A stretch of DNA of 13,145 nucleotides. Origin: CAYRAV01 sp964422365. GTDB taxonomy: Bacteria; Bacillota; Clostridia; Lachnospirales; Lachnospiraceae. Made by a program: the position numbers and the translations under genes. Shown here piece by piece: positions 1 through 6,684 of the stretch (position 1 is the stretch's first letter; every line of letters starts with the position of its first letter). Where the stretch lies: contig CAYRAV010000078.1 in the NCBI GenBank assembly GCA_964422365.1, positions 1 through 13,145 of the forward strand, given 5' to 3'. The notes beneath the pieces were generated by a model, which had not been told where the DNA came from, made no database searches, and worked only from the letters and a program-made list of their open reading frames with translations.

Positions 1-10
1 CAAATAGCAC

Positions 11-42
11 ACAAAGCGGGGCGTGCAGATTGCAGCAATGAA
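11..42 (+). repeat. 32-bp dispersed repeat, copy 1
   Basis: This stretch matches 7233-7264, with 29 of the 31 bases at 12-42 identical. Both copies contain AAAGCGGGGC followed by TGCAGATTGC and end in GCAATGAA. The ATTGC-N-GCAAT core is a small palindrome kept in both copies, although the middle base differs. Here the repeat runs directly into an inverted-repeat end at 41-60; at the other copy it runs into a terminator. It is not coding in any convincing way. Its function is unknown, and a REP-like intergenic repeat is the simplest reading. Confidence 0.7.
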
Positions 43-60
43 TTTTCAAACACGCTCTAG
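41..60. repeat. Inverted-repeat end of a MITE/IS-like family
   Basis: The bases AATTTTCAAACACGCTCTAG match the right terminal repeat of the element at 5291-5467. This is probably the right end of another family member whose left part lies outside the window. No transposase is visible here, so whether it is an IS or a MITE end cannot be decided. Confidence 0.6.
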
Positions 61-421
61 CATATCATAAGCAAAGTACTTCTGACACCACTGATTCTTA
101 TATGCTGTATTTTAGGATATTATATACCGCTGCGAGTACTAGGTAGTGCAAATGTACCTTGCATTTGTATGAAAATTTACACAAATATTGACAAGGTAAA
201 TAAAGTTAAGTCCACCTATGTCTAATAAAAAAGGTTACATAATAATATTCCAGTTTTGATATTATGTAACAAATATTTTTATCATAAATTATTACCACCC
301 TCTATTTATCTTATTATATCATACCTTTTCACAGTATATATTTCCACTTTTTTCCATTCTATCCCTTCGATATATTTTCCCTATAACACCGAACATATTT
401 TCTGTTTTTTCATAGAAAATA
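61..421. other. Gene-free AT-rich intergenic region
   Basis: No open reading frame with a ribosome binding site was found. The stretch holds an imperfect hairpin near 59-105 (AGCATAT..AAG against CTTATATGCT), a small inverted repeat near 150-170 (CAAATG/CATTTG), the longer AT-rich stem at 234-270, and T-rich sequence leading to the promoter at 422. An isolated TTGACA at 188-193 has no acceptable -10 at normal spacing. Confidence 0.6.
234..270. terminator. AT-rich stem-loop, possible bidirectional terminator
   Basis: GTTACATAATA (234-244) pairs perfectly with TATTATGTAAC (260-270) across a 15-nt loop. On the plus strand AAATATTTTT follows; on the minus strand CTTTTTTATT follows. The U-tracts favour a rho-independent terminator, but the stem is AT-rich and no gene in the window ends beside it, so the role is inferred. 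Confidence 0.45.
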
Positions 422-451
422 TTGCATTTTTATTTTTATATGTGTTATAAT
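422..451 (+). promoter_or_regulatory. Strong sigma-A promoter of the 458-680 RNA
   Basis: TTGCAT (422-427) lies 18 bp before TATAAT (446-451), which also has an extended TG motif (TGTTATAAT). The predicted transcription start is about 458-459. No start codon with a ribosome binding site follows for more than 300 nt, so the promoter drives either a non-coding RNA or a long leader for the topoisomerase gene. Confidence 0.75.
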
Positions 452-457
452 AGGAAC

Positions 458-680
458 ACTGCATTGCTTGCTTGAGTTGTTCCACTTAACATGAGCATTA
501 GGAACTGTAAAAACATAACAGATACAGATTGTGCAGGATATTTCTTCAAGGGTGCAAGTCAAAAACGTAGGTGCAGCGGGCTGCGGCGAGGCTTTTTGAA
601 CTGTGCAATCGGAGAAATAGACAAGCCAAGATATGCCAGTTATTTTCCTACAGATTCTTACAACACTTTGCAGCTCTAAT
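458..680 (+). ncRNA. Candidate structured ncRNA (6S-like architecture)
   Basis: The predicted start coincides with the first base of a closing stem. Six pairings are fully nested: CTGCA 459-463/TGCAG 669-673; GTTGT 476-480/ACAAC 660-664; TAGGA 499-503/TCCTA 646-650; ACTG 504-507/CAGT 637-640; GATTGTGCAG 527-536/CTGTGCAATC 601-610 (two G-U pairs); and TTCAA 545-549/TTGAA 596-600. GCAG/CTGC (573-584) caps the apical part. An unpaired A-rich bubble (508-526 against 611-636) sits in the middle. A single long hairpin of about 215 nt with a central bubble, made from a strong promoter, is the architecture of 6S RNA, the RNA polymerase-binding regulator. The family assignment is inference. A structured 5' leader of the downstream parE-like gene is the main alternative. 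Confidence 0.5.
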
Positions 681-702
681 AGGAAATTACGAAACCCCTA
701 TT
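678..702 (+). terminator. Weak stem-loop after the RNA candidate
   Basis: AATAGG (678-683) pairs with CCTATT (697-702) around a 13-nt loop, followed by TTATTGTAT. The stem is short and the U-tract interrupted, so at best this is a partial terminator between the RNA candidate and parE. Confidence 0.3.
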
Positions 703-712
703 TATTGTATAG

Positions 713-726
713 ATATTTGTACAAAT
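713..726. promoter_or_regulatory. Palindrome upstream of parE, possible operator
   Basis: ATTTGTACAAAT (715-726) is a perfect 12-bp palindrome lying 67 bp before the parE start codon. The same palindrome with the same two upstream bases (ATATTTGTACAAAT) occurs at 2837-2850, before parC. A perfect palindrome without a loop suits a dimeric DNA-binding protein better than an RNA hairpin. The regulator is unknown. Confidence 0.4.
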
Positions 727-792
727 AAAGTTAGCGTTATCTAGAATTTCGCAATGGCCTATTACAATTTTAAAAATGAAAGGATTTTTATT

Positions 793-2772
793 ATGGAACA
801 ATATAATGGAAGCCAGATTGTCATCCTTGAAGGCTTAGAGGCTGTCCGAAAACGTCCTGGTATGTACATCGGAAGCACCGGAAAGCGTGGTCTTCATCAT
901 TTAATCTGGGAAATCTTAGACAATGGAATCGATGAACATTTAGCAGGTTTCTGCTCGACAATACAAATCACATTACAAAAAGACGGCGGAATCACAATAC
1001 AAGATAACGGACGGGGCGTTCCTGTTGATTTACACCCTGCCAAAAAAATTCCAACTGTTCGCGTGGTATATACTATTCTTCATGCAGGTGGTAAATTTGG
1101 AAATTCTGTATATAAAGTTTCCGGTGGACTCCATGGTGTTGGTGCTTCTGTGGTAAATGCACTTTCTACTAAATTAATTGTAGAAGTCAGGCGTGATGGA
1201 AAAATCTATCGCGACTGCTATGAAAATGGTGGTCATCCTACAGTAGAATTAGAAAATGGCCTCCTTCCCATTGCTGGAAAATGCAACAAATCTGATACAG
1301 GTACAAAGGTTACATTCTATCCTGATGATACCATTTTTGAAACAACCACTTTCAAATCAGACATCATCCGTAAAAAATTACAGGAAATCGCATTTTTAAA
1401 TAAAAATCTAGAGCTTATTTTTCACGACGAATTTACAGATGAAACAACTACTTATCATGAAGAGCATGGTATTCAGAGCTTTGTAAAACATCTAAACCGG
1501 GATACCCAGGTTTTACATGAGGATGCCATCTATGTAGAGGGAACAAGTGGTGATATTGAGGTAGAAGTGGCTTTTCAGTATACAAATAATTTTTCTGAAC
1601 AAATTAATGCTTTTTGCAACCGTATTAATGTAATAGATGGCGGCACCCTTGTTACTGGATTTAAAACAGGACTTACCCGTGTAATGAATCAATATGCCCG
1701 AGAACTTGGTATATTAAAAGACAAAGATGAAAATTTTGACGGTAAAGATATCAGAAATGGTCTGGTTGCTATTATTTCCATCAAGCACCCTGACCCGCAG
1801 TTTGAAGGACAGACAAAAACCAAATTAGGAAATACAGATGCAAAAACTGCTGTAGAAGATGTATTTTCCACAGAGGTGCAGCGTTATTTTGATAAGAATG
1901 TCGAAGTGCTCCGTACCATTCTGGACAATTCCATGAAATCCTATAATGCCAGAAAGGCCAGCGATAAAGCACGAAACGCTGTATTAAAACAGCTTCACGA
2001 AGTAGATACTAAGAGCAAACTTGCCTCCTGCTCTTCTAAAAAAATGGAAGAATGTGAAATTTATATTGTCGAGGGTGATTCTGCGGGAGGCACTGTGAAA
2101 ACTGCCAGAAACAGAAAAACACAGGCAGTTCTTCCCCTGCGTGGTAAGATTTTAAATGTAGAAAAAGCAACCTTAGAAAAAATTTTAGTAAACAATGAAA
2201 TCAAATCTATGATTGCTTCTTTTGGCTGCGGCATTGGTGACGAATTTGATATCAGCAAACTGCGATATGATAAAATTATTATTTTAACAGATGCCGATGT
2301 GGACGGTGCACATATTAGCACACTGCTGCTTACATTCTTCTATCGTTTTATGCCGGAATTAATTAAGGAAGGCAAGATTTACAGAGGTCTTCCTCCACTG
2401 TATAAAGTGGATTACGAAACAGTTTCTAATGATATTGCTAATCATACTGATACTAGTACAAAACCTGCCAGAACGTCTAAAAAGAAAACGAAAAAGTCCG
2501 AGTATTTATTCAATGACTTTGAATTGGATAAATTCCGTAAAAATAAAAACAACAAAATCCTTACCCTGCAGCGCTACAAAGGTCTTGGAGAAATGGATGC
2601 AGAACAGCTATGGGAAACAACACTCAATCCTCAAACCCGCATTCTGGCACAGGTTTCTATTAATGATACTGTAGAAGCAGATGAGATTACAACAACGCTA
2701 ATGAGTAATAATGTCCCTCCAAGACGTGCATTTATTATGGAAGAGGCTCAGTATGCCAATGTGGATTTGTAA
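793..2772 (+). CDS. parE: Type IIA DNA topoisomerase B subunit (ParE/GyrB-like)
   Basis: This is the ATPase and TOPRIM subunit of a type IIA topoisomerase, acting with the downstream ParC-like subunit to pass or decatenate DNA. From Met793 it is 659 aa. The GHKL ATPase has E40 and N44 in WEILDNGIDE, DNGRG (71-75), HAGGKF (97-102) and GGLHGVGAS (111-119). The transducer lysine is K342 in EGQTKTKLG. TOPRIM has E427 in VEGDSAGG and the D500/D502/D504 triad in DADVDG, followed by LPLRGKILN and QRYKGLGEMD (593-602). ATG793 is chosen because GAAAGGA ends 8 nt before it; the longer frame from ATG754 has no ribosome binding site and adds 13 residues not typical of the family. A lysine-rich insert (about 545-570) interrupts TOPRIM. 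Family is certain; ParE rather than GyrB is inferred from the paired gene and the absence of recF/dnaN. Confidence 0.93.
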   Translation: MEQYNGSQIVILEGLEAVRKRPGMYIGSTGKRGLHHLIWEILDNGIDEHLAGFCSTIQITLQKDGGITIQDNGRGVPVDLHPAKKIPTVRVVYTILHAGGKFGNSVYKVSGGLHGVGASVVNALSTKLIVEVRRDGKIYRDCYENGGHPTVELENGLLPIAGKCNKSDTGTKVTFYPDDTIFETTTFKSDIIRKKLQEIAFLNKNLELIFHDEFTDETTTYHEEHGIQSFVKHLNRDTQVLHEDAIYVEGTSGDIEVEVAFQYTNNFSEQINAFCNRINVIDGGTLVTGFKTGLTRVMNQYARELGILKDKDENFDGKDIRNGLVAIISIKHPDPQFEGQTKTKLGNTDAKTAVEDVFSTEVQRYFDKNVEVLRTILDNSMKSYNARKASDKARNAVLKQLHEVDTKSKLASCSSKKMEECEIYIVEGDSAGGTVKTARNRKTQAVLPLRGKILNVEKATLEKILVNNEIKSMIASFGCGIGDEFDISKLRYDKIIILTDADVDGAHISTLLLTFFYRFMPELIKEGKIYRGLPPLYKVDYETVSNDIANHTDTSTKPARTSKKKTKKSEYLFNDFELDKFRKNKNNKILTLQRYKGLGEMDAEQLWETTLNPQTRILAQVSINDTVEADEITTTLMSNNVPPRRAFIMEEAQYANVDL

Positions 2773-3017
2773 ATAACCTAAACTTCCCACTTTTAATCTG
2801 TCAACAGATAATTGCTAAACTCTATTTACTTTGTGAATATTTGTACAAATTGCCATTGGGGTGCAAGGCATGCTCAGGAAATTTTTTCAGATAAATCAAT
2901 CCACATCCTCTTAAACAAAGTTTTCATATGGAAGTTTAAGTAAGTCAATTAGAAATGTATGCAAAGCAGGCTCTCTGCTTGTGGGAATAAATAATTCAAA
3001 ATGAAAAGGAGATTCTC
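2773..3017 (+). promoter_or_regulatory. parE-parC intergenic region with shared palindrome
   Basis: This 245-bp gap is unusually long for a cotranscribed pair. It contains a small hairpin just after parE (ATCTG/CAGAT, 2796-2809), the palindrome ATATTTGTACAAAT at 2837-2850, a 7-bp inverted repeat (CTTAAAC 2910-2916/GTTTAAG 2934-2940), a hairpin AAGCAG/CTGCTT (2964-2980), and the parC ribosome binding site AAAAGGAG (3004-3011). No clean -35/-10 pair was found, so parC may be read through from parE or use a weak promoter near the palindrome. Confidence 0.45.
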
Positions 3018-5255
3018 ATGGAAAATATTATTCAACTAGATTTTGCGGAAGAAATGAAAACTTCTTACCGTGATTATGCACTGAGTGTCATTATTGCCCG
3101 TGCCCTCCCTGATGTAAGAGATGGTTTGAAACCCGTTCAGAGAAGAATTTTATATGCCATGCATGAACTGGCACTTTCTCCTGACAAACCTCATAGAAAA
3201 AGTGCCCGTATTGTCGGTGATACAATGGGTAAGTACCACCCGCATGGCGACAGTTCCATTTATGAAGCACTGGTACATATGACAGAGGATTACTCTCTAT
3301 CTATTCCACTCGTGGATGGTCATGGTAACTTTGGTTCTATTGATGGTGATGGTGCTGCTGCCATGCGTTACACAGAAGCACGTTTATCTCCTGGTGCCAT
3401 GACTATGCTTGATAATTTGGATAAAGATTTGGTAGAATTTATGCCAAACTTTGATGAAAGTGAAAAAGAACCTACTGTTCTTCCTGCTATGTTACCTAAC
3501 CTTCTGATTAATGGTACCACAGGTATTGCTGTTGGTATGGCAACTAATATCCCTCCACACAATCCTGGAGAAGTAATTGATGGTGTCATTGCCTATATGG
3601 ACAAACCTTCCATCTCAATTGAAAATTTAATGACTTATATCCCTGCACCTGATTTCCCAACTGGCGGTATCATTGTTAATCAGGAAGTTTTAAGAGATAT
3701 TTATGAAACTGGAGAAGGACGTTTAAAAGTTCGTGCAAAAACAGAAATTGAAAGCGGAGATTATGGACGTAAGAATATTATTATTACAGAAATTCCATTT
3801 ACAGTAGCTGGCAATAAAACCAAATTAGTGGAATCTCTTGTTAATCTTATGAAGGATAAAGTCTTTGACGAAATTTATGATGTACGTGATGAGTCCTCTA
3901 AAGAAGGAATTCGTATTGTAATAGAAGTGAAAAAGGACCGTAATGTGGATAATCTGCTCAATGGTCTGTTCAAAAAAACAGCTATGGAGGATACTTATTC
4001 TGTCAATCTGTTAGCTGTTAATAACCAACAGCCAATTACATTTAACTTAAAATCGATGATTGTGGAATTTATTCACTTTCAGGAAATTTTATATACAAGA
4101 GAATATAACCATTTATTAGACAAGGCCAAACAGCGCTTAGAAATTGTAAATGGTTTAATCCGTGCCACAGATGTAATTGATTTGATTATTGAAATCCTGC
4201 GGGGAAGTTCCTCTGTGAAACAGGCAAAAGCATGCCTGATTCATGGTGATATTACTGATATTAATTTCAAAAATAAACGCTCTGAAAAAGAGGCATCCAA
4301 ATTAGACTTTACGGAACGTCAGGCAGATGCTATTCTTGCTATGCCTCTCAGCCGTCTGATTGGTTTGGAATTAATCAAGCTGCATGAAGAAAACGATGCT
4401 TTATTAAGTAAAATCCAAGAATATGAAAAAGTCCTCAGCAATCAGAAGGAGCTTTATAAAGTAATCAAAAACCGTCTGCGGGGATACAAAAAATTATTTG
4501 CACGCCCACGGCGCACTCAGATTACAAGTGTCCAAAACATTGATTATGTAGAGGAAGTAAAAATTGAAGATATTTATGTCTTAATTGACCGTTTTGGATA
4601 TACAAAGTCTATGGATACCGCAAGCTATTCCCGTATTGCTCCTGAAAACCTGGCTGAATATCCTCATATTATCCGTATGAAGAACAACGACAAACTTTGC
4701 CTGTTTACTGCGGAGGGAAATATGTATCAACTGAAATCAGGAAGCATACCTAAGTGCCGTATTAAGGACAAGGGAACTTTAATTCATTCTTTGTGTAAGG
4801 TTGATAAGGAAGATATTTTAATGTATATCAATTTAGAGGCACTTCTGGAATCGCAACTTATGTTTGCCACAAAAAATGGATATGTAAAATTGGTTTCAGG
4901 AATTGAATTTGAAACCAACCGGCAAATGATTTCATCTACCAAGCTAGCAGAAGATGACTTACTTGTAAATGTTGTTCCGCTTGACTCTGCTGATATTCTG
5001 GCAAACAACCGGAAAGTCATTCTATTAACCAATAAAATGCTCAGTCTTGGATTTGCTTTAGAAGAAGTCAGTGAAATGAAAAAAAGCGGACGCGGTGTAA
5101 AAGGAATTGATCTGGCAAAGGAAGATTTTGTGGTATATGCCAATGTGGTCACACCAGACCAGGAAACTTTCTGTTATCATGGTGATACACTGTCAGCAAA
5201 GAAGATTAAGAATCGAAAACGGGGAGCGAAGGGACAGAAGGCACAACTGAAATGA
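3018..5255 (+). CDS. parC: Type IIA DNA topoisomerase A subunit (ParC/GyrA-like)
   Basis: This 745-aa protein is the DNA-breaking and rejoining subunit and partners the B subunit encoded just upstream. It opens with the family signature SYRDYALSVIIARALPDVRD (16-35). The helix of the quinolone-resistance region reads GKYHPHGDSSIYEA (71-84), with the wild-type-like Ser79 and an acidic Glu83. The active-site tyrosine is Y118 in AAMRYTEARLS. NGTTGIAVGMATNIPPHN follows, as expected. The C-terminal third (about 490-745) is a degenerate GyrA-type beta-pinwheel. It lacks a canonical GyrA box, and only the related KKSGRGVKGI is seen near 690-700, which argues for a decatenase (Topo IV-like) role rather than supercoiling. 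AAAAGGAG lies 6 nt before ATG3018, so the start is secure. Family is certain; in vivo activity is inferred. Confidence 0.93.
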   Translation: MENIIQLDFAEEMKTSYRDYALSVIIARALPDVRDGLKPVQRRILYAMHELALSPDKPHRKSARIVGDTMGKYHPHGDSSIYEALVHMTEDYSLSIPLVDGHGNFGSIDGDGAAAMRYTEARLSPGAMTMLDNLDKDLVEFMPNFDESEKEPTVLPAMLPNLLINGTTGIAVGMATNIPPHNPGEVIDGVIAYMDKPSISIENLMTYIPAPDFPTGGIIVNQEVLRDIYETGEGRLKVRAKTEIESGDYGRKNIIITEIPFTVAGNKTKLVESLVNLMKDKVFDEIYDVRDESSKEGIRIVIEVKKDRNVDNLLNGLFKKTAMEDTYSVNLLAVNNQQPITFNLKSMIVEFIHFQEILYTREYNHLLDKAKQRLEIVNGLIRATDVIDLIIEILRGSSSVKQAKACLIHGDITDINFKNKRSEKEASKLDFTERQADAILAMPLSRLIGLELIKLHEENDALLSKIQEYEKVLSNQKELYKVIKNRLRGYKKLFARPRRTQITSVQNIDYVEEVKIEDIYVLIDRFGYTKSMDTASYSRIAPENLAEYPHIIRMKNNDKLCLFTAEGNMYQLKSGSIPKCRIKDKGTLIHSLCKVDKEDILMYINLEALLESQLMFATKNGYVKLVSGIEFETNRQMISSTKLAEDDLLVNVVPLDSADILANNRKVILLTNKMLSLGFALEEVSEMKKSGRGVKGIDLAKEDFVVYANVVTPDQETFCYHGDTLSAKKIKNRKRGAKGQKAQLK

Positions 5256-5290
5256 TAGTACAATAAATCATTCCTACAGATTCTAAGCCT

Positions 5291-5467
5291 TAGAGTGTGT
5301 TTGAAAATTAAAAATTGCACAAAAAATATCAAAAATGTCCACAATATTGGAATGGAAATCACAGGAACTCCCCCAATTATTGTATGAAAGCAGGTTAGAT
5401 TTTCACATAATTTATGCAATTTTTTGGCATATCAGATGAATAGCAGGTAATTTTCAAACACGCTCCA
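5291..5467. mobile_element. 177-bp MITE-like element
   Basis: The ends are 20-bp inverted repeats, TAGAGTGTGTTTGAAAATTA (5291-5310) and TAATTTTCAAACACGCTCCA (5448-5467), which pair at 18 of 20 positions. A subterminal inverted repeat, AAAAATTGCA (5310-5319)/TGCAATTTTT (5415-5424), lies just inside. No transposase reading frame fits between the ends, so a non-autonomous miniature element is likely. No convincing target duplication flanks it. It sits directly after parC and may also supply that gene's 3' hairpin. Confidence 0.65.
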
Positions 5468-5473
5468 GGCAGT

Positions 5474-5495
5474 GAATTTTTCAAACGCTCTCTAA
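5474..5495. repeat. Extra degenerate copy of the MITE terminal repeat
   Basis: GAATTTTTCAAACGCTCTCTAA repeats the right end of the neighbouring element, in the same orientation and with two small length changes, only 6 bp beyond that end. It may be a relic of an earlier or nested insertion. It abuts the stop codon of the minus-strand gene ending at 5498. Confidence 0.5.
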
Positions 5496-5497
5496 TA

Positions 5498-5881
5498 CTA
5501 AAGCTCTGTCAAAAATATTTCCACTATGTTTTTTAGTCCATATTGGGAAATAATCATCTTTAAACTCTTTTTAATTTCTTCCCTGTCGAAATCATTTTCT
5601 TCAAGGAATTCATCCTTCTTATCATTAAGATAAGAATAAAATAATAACGCAATTTCCAAACTTATCCTATCTTTCTGTTTTAACAGCTCAAAAAGTTCAC
5701 TTTGAGCTTGATTGATATTTCCATCATCGACCAAATCTAATAATCCGCCTAATGTTTCTTTTCCTTCTTTTTCGTCTAACAATTCTGCAGTTGGTGATTC
5801 TGTATTAATGTTAAATACTAACCTTAATATTACTCTTACCATTTCCTTAATAACACGCATGATATAATCTTGTTCAAACAA
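5498..5881 (-). CDS. DUF6483-like small helical protein
   Basis: The gene encodes 127 aa, soluble and rich in charged helices. It opens with FEQDYIMRVIKEMVRVILRL (2-21), an N-terminal pattern I associate with the DUF6483 family of Lachnospiraceae; the match is from memory. The middle (about 43-85) looks like paired helices of a TPR-like fold (LLDLVDDGNINQAQSELFEL), and the C-terminus is acidic to amphipathic. The start is TTG at 5881: GAGAGGAG (5888-5895) lies 6 nt upstream, and the next in-frame ATG (codon 8) has no site. The gene follows the membrane protein gene (5924-6247) by 42 nt on the same strand, so the two probably share a transcript. The function is unknown. Confidence 0.75.
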   Translation of the reverse strand: MFEQDYIMRVIKEMVRVILRLVFNINTESPTAELLDEKEGKETLGGLLDLVDDGNINQAQSELFELLKQKDRISLEIALLFYSYLNDKKDEFLEENDFDREEIKKSLKMIISQYGLKNIVEIFLTEL

Positions 5882-5923
5882 TAAATTCTCTCCTCTCTGT
5901 ATACTTTATCCTGCAGAAAACTT

Positions 5924-6247
5924 TCAATTATCCATACGCACTTTTAATGTTACAATCGTATCTTCTCTTGGCAATCTAATCATATAGGAACTATAAATCA
6001 AGCAAGTTATAATAACAGCAATTTCAAACCAAATATTATATATGTTATTCCTTTTAACACTACAATGTTTTTCATAAACGGATGCATATTCTCCCTTTTT
6101 AGTCTGTTCCTCTTCCATAACAGCTATGGATTTGACTTCCCCAAATAAACCATAAACATTTACCAAACTGCATGGTATAGCTATTATGGATATAGACAAG
6201 GTAAAGAGTATAATAAATAATAGAACAGATACTTTCTTACTTTTCAT
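5924..6247 (-). CDS. Small two-TM membrane protein, unknown function
   Basis: This 107-aa protein has two hydrophobic segments, about residues 6-29 and 70-90. Between them is a polar loop of about 40 residues with acidic and lysine clusters (EEEQTKKGEY), and after them comes a short charged tail. Cysteines lie at 26, 62 and 82. The basic N-terminus (MKSKK) suggests that both ends are cytoplasmic and the loop is outside. ATG6247 has a GGGGA-type site 7 nt upstream. It is the first gene of a minus-strand pair with the DUF6483-like gene and has a promoter candidate at 6282-6290. I recognise no family. Reading-frame integrity, start signal and topology support a real gene. Confidence 0.65.
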   Translation of the reverse strand: MKSKKVSVLLFIILFTLSISIIAIPCSLVNVYGLFGEVKSIAVMEEEQTKKGEYASVYEKHCSVKRNNIYNIWFEIAVIITCLIYSSYMIRLPREDTIVTLKVRMDN

Positions 6248-6281
6248 ATCATTTCCCCATAATTTATAAATTCTCTTTCAT

Positions 6282-6331
6282 ATTATATCATACTTTACCT
6301 TATATCACTACCGCTTTTCATCATATGTCAA
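6282..6331 (-). promoter_or_regulatory. Promoter(s) of the minus-strand two-gene unit
   Basis: Read on the minus strand, TGATATAAT (6282-6290) is an extended -10 about 35 bp before the ATG at 6247. A perfect TTGACA (6326-6331) lies further upstream and could instead pair with TGATAT (6302-6307) at 18-bp spacing. Either or both could be used. Confidence 0.5.
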
Positions 6332-6425
6332 TGAATTACATATTACTTTTCATCTATACCATTTGCACTTATCTTTCGGTATGAAACACATACATTGTAT
6401 GATATTATGATGGATATTATTTTCT

Positions 6426-6584
6426 AAATTGTGTTACTGTTCACACTTACGGTGCAAACAGTAACGGAATCCAGCCTATCATAATTCGCCTTCGGCGAAA
6501 GGCTGGATTCTTGGCTGTTCTATGTTCTTGGCACATAGCTTGACAGCAAGTGTCAAGCTTGTGAGTGAACAGTAACCAAATTGT
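6426..6584. mobile_element. Nested-hairpin insertion with 7-bp target duplication
   Basis: AAATTGT occurs at both edges (6426-6432 and 6578-6584), as expected of a target-site duplication. The 145-bp insert begins GTTACTGTTCAC (6433-6444) and ends with its exact complement, GTGAACAGTAAC (6565-6576). Inside are three stems: GAATCCAGCCT 6467-6477/AGGCTGGATTC 6500-6510, itself enclosing TTCGCC/GGCGAA (6485-6499); CTATGT/ACATAG (6520-6538); and AGCTTGACA/TGTCAAGCT (6537-6559). A second complement of the left arm, AACAGTAAC (6457-6465), allows an alternative hairpin at the left end. It encodes no protein. It looks like a miniature mobile element that folds as a branched RNA or cruciform. Confidence 0.7.
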
Positions 6585-6615
6585 AACAAATACACCATAA
6601 AATGGATAATATTTA

Positions 6616-6644
6616 TTGAAAAAACAACTTTCTAATAGTATACT
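6616..6644 (+). promoter_or_regulatory. Sigma-A promoter of the 73-aa/ybjQ pair
   Basis: TTGAAA (6616-6621) is separated by exactly 17 bp from TATACT (6639-6644), giving a start near 6651 and a 5' UTR of about 34 nt to the ATG at 6685. The promoter begins 31 bp beyond the hairpin insertion. Confidence 0.75.
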
Positions 6645-6684
6645 GTTAATAACCCGAATTTGATTTATGAAGGGAGGGGGTTCT

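Noticed and set aside
256..450. 64-codon hydrophobic plus-strand frame
   Set aside because: It is a low-complexity AT-rich translation without a ribosome binding site, and its end overlaps the promoter at 422-451.
491..679. 62-codon plus-strand frame inside the RNA candidate
   Set aside because: It has no ribosome binding site, lies within nested RNA stems, and its product has no domain-like pattern.
754..792. N-terminal extension of the ParE-like protein
   Set aside because: ATG754 lacks a ribosome binding site, while GAAAGGA is well placed for ATG793, where the family homology begins.
4784..5152. 122-codon minus-strand frame inside parC
   Set aside because: It is the antisense shadow of a well-conserved coding region.
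646..5284. Shared 14-mer TTCCTACAGATTCT after the RNA candidate and after parC
   Set aside because: One chance 14-base match in an AT-rich 13-kb window is not improbable, and the flanks do not match.
5177..5419. 80-codon minus-strand frame
   Set aside because: It is antisense to the parC 3' end and crosses the MITE left end; no start signal is seen.
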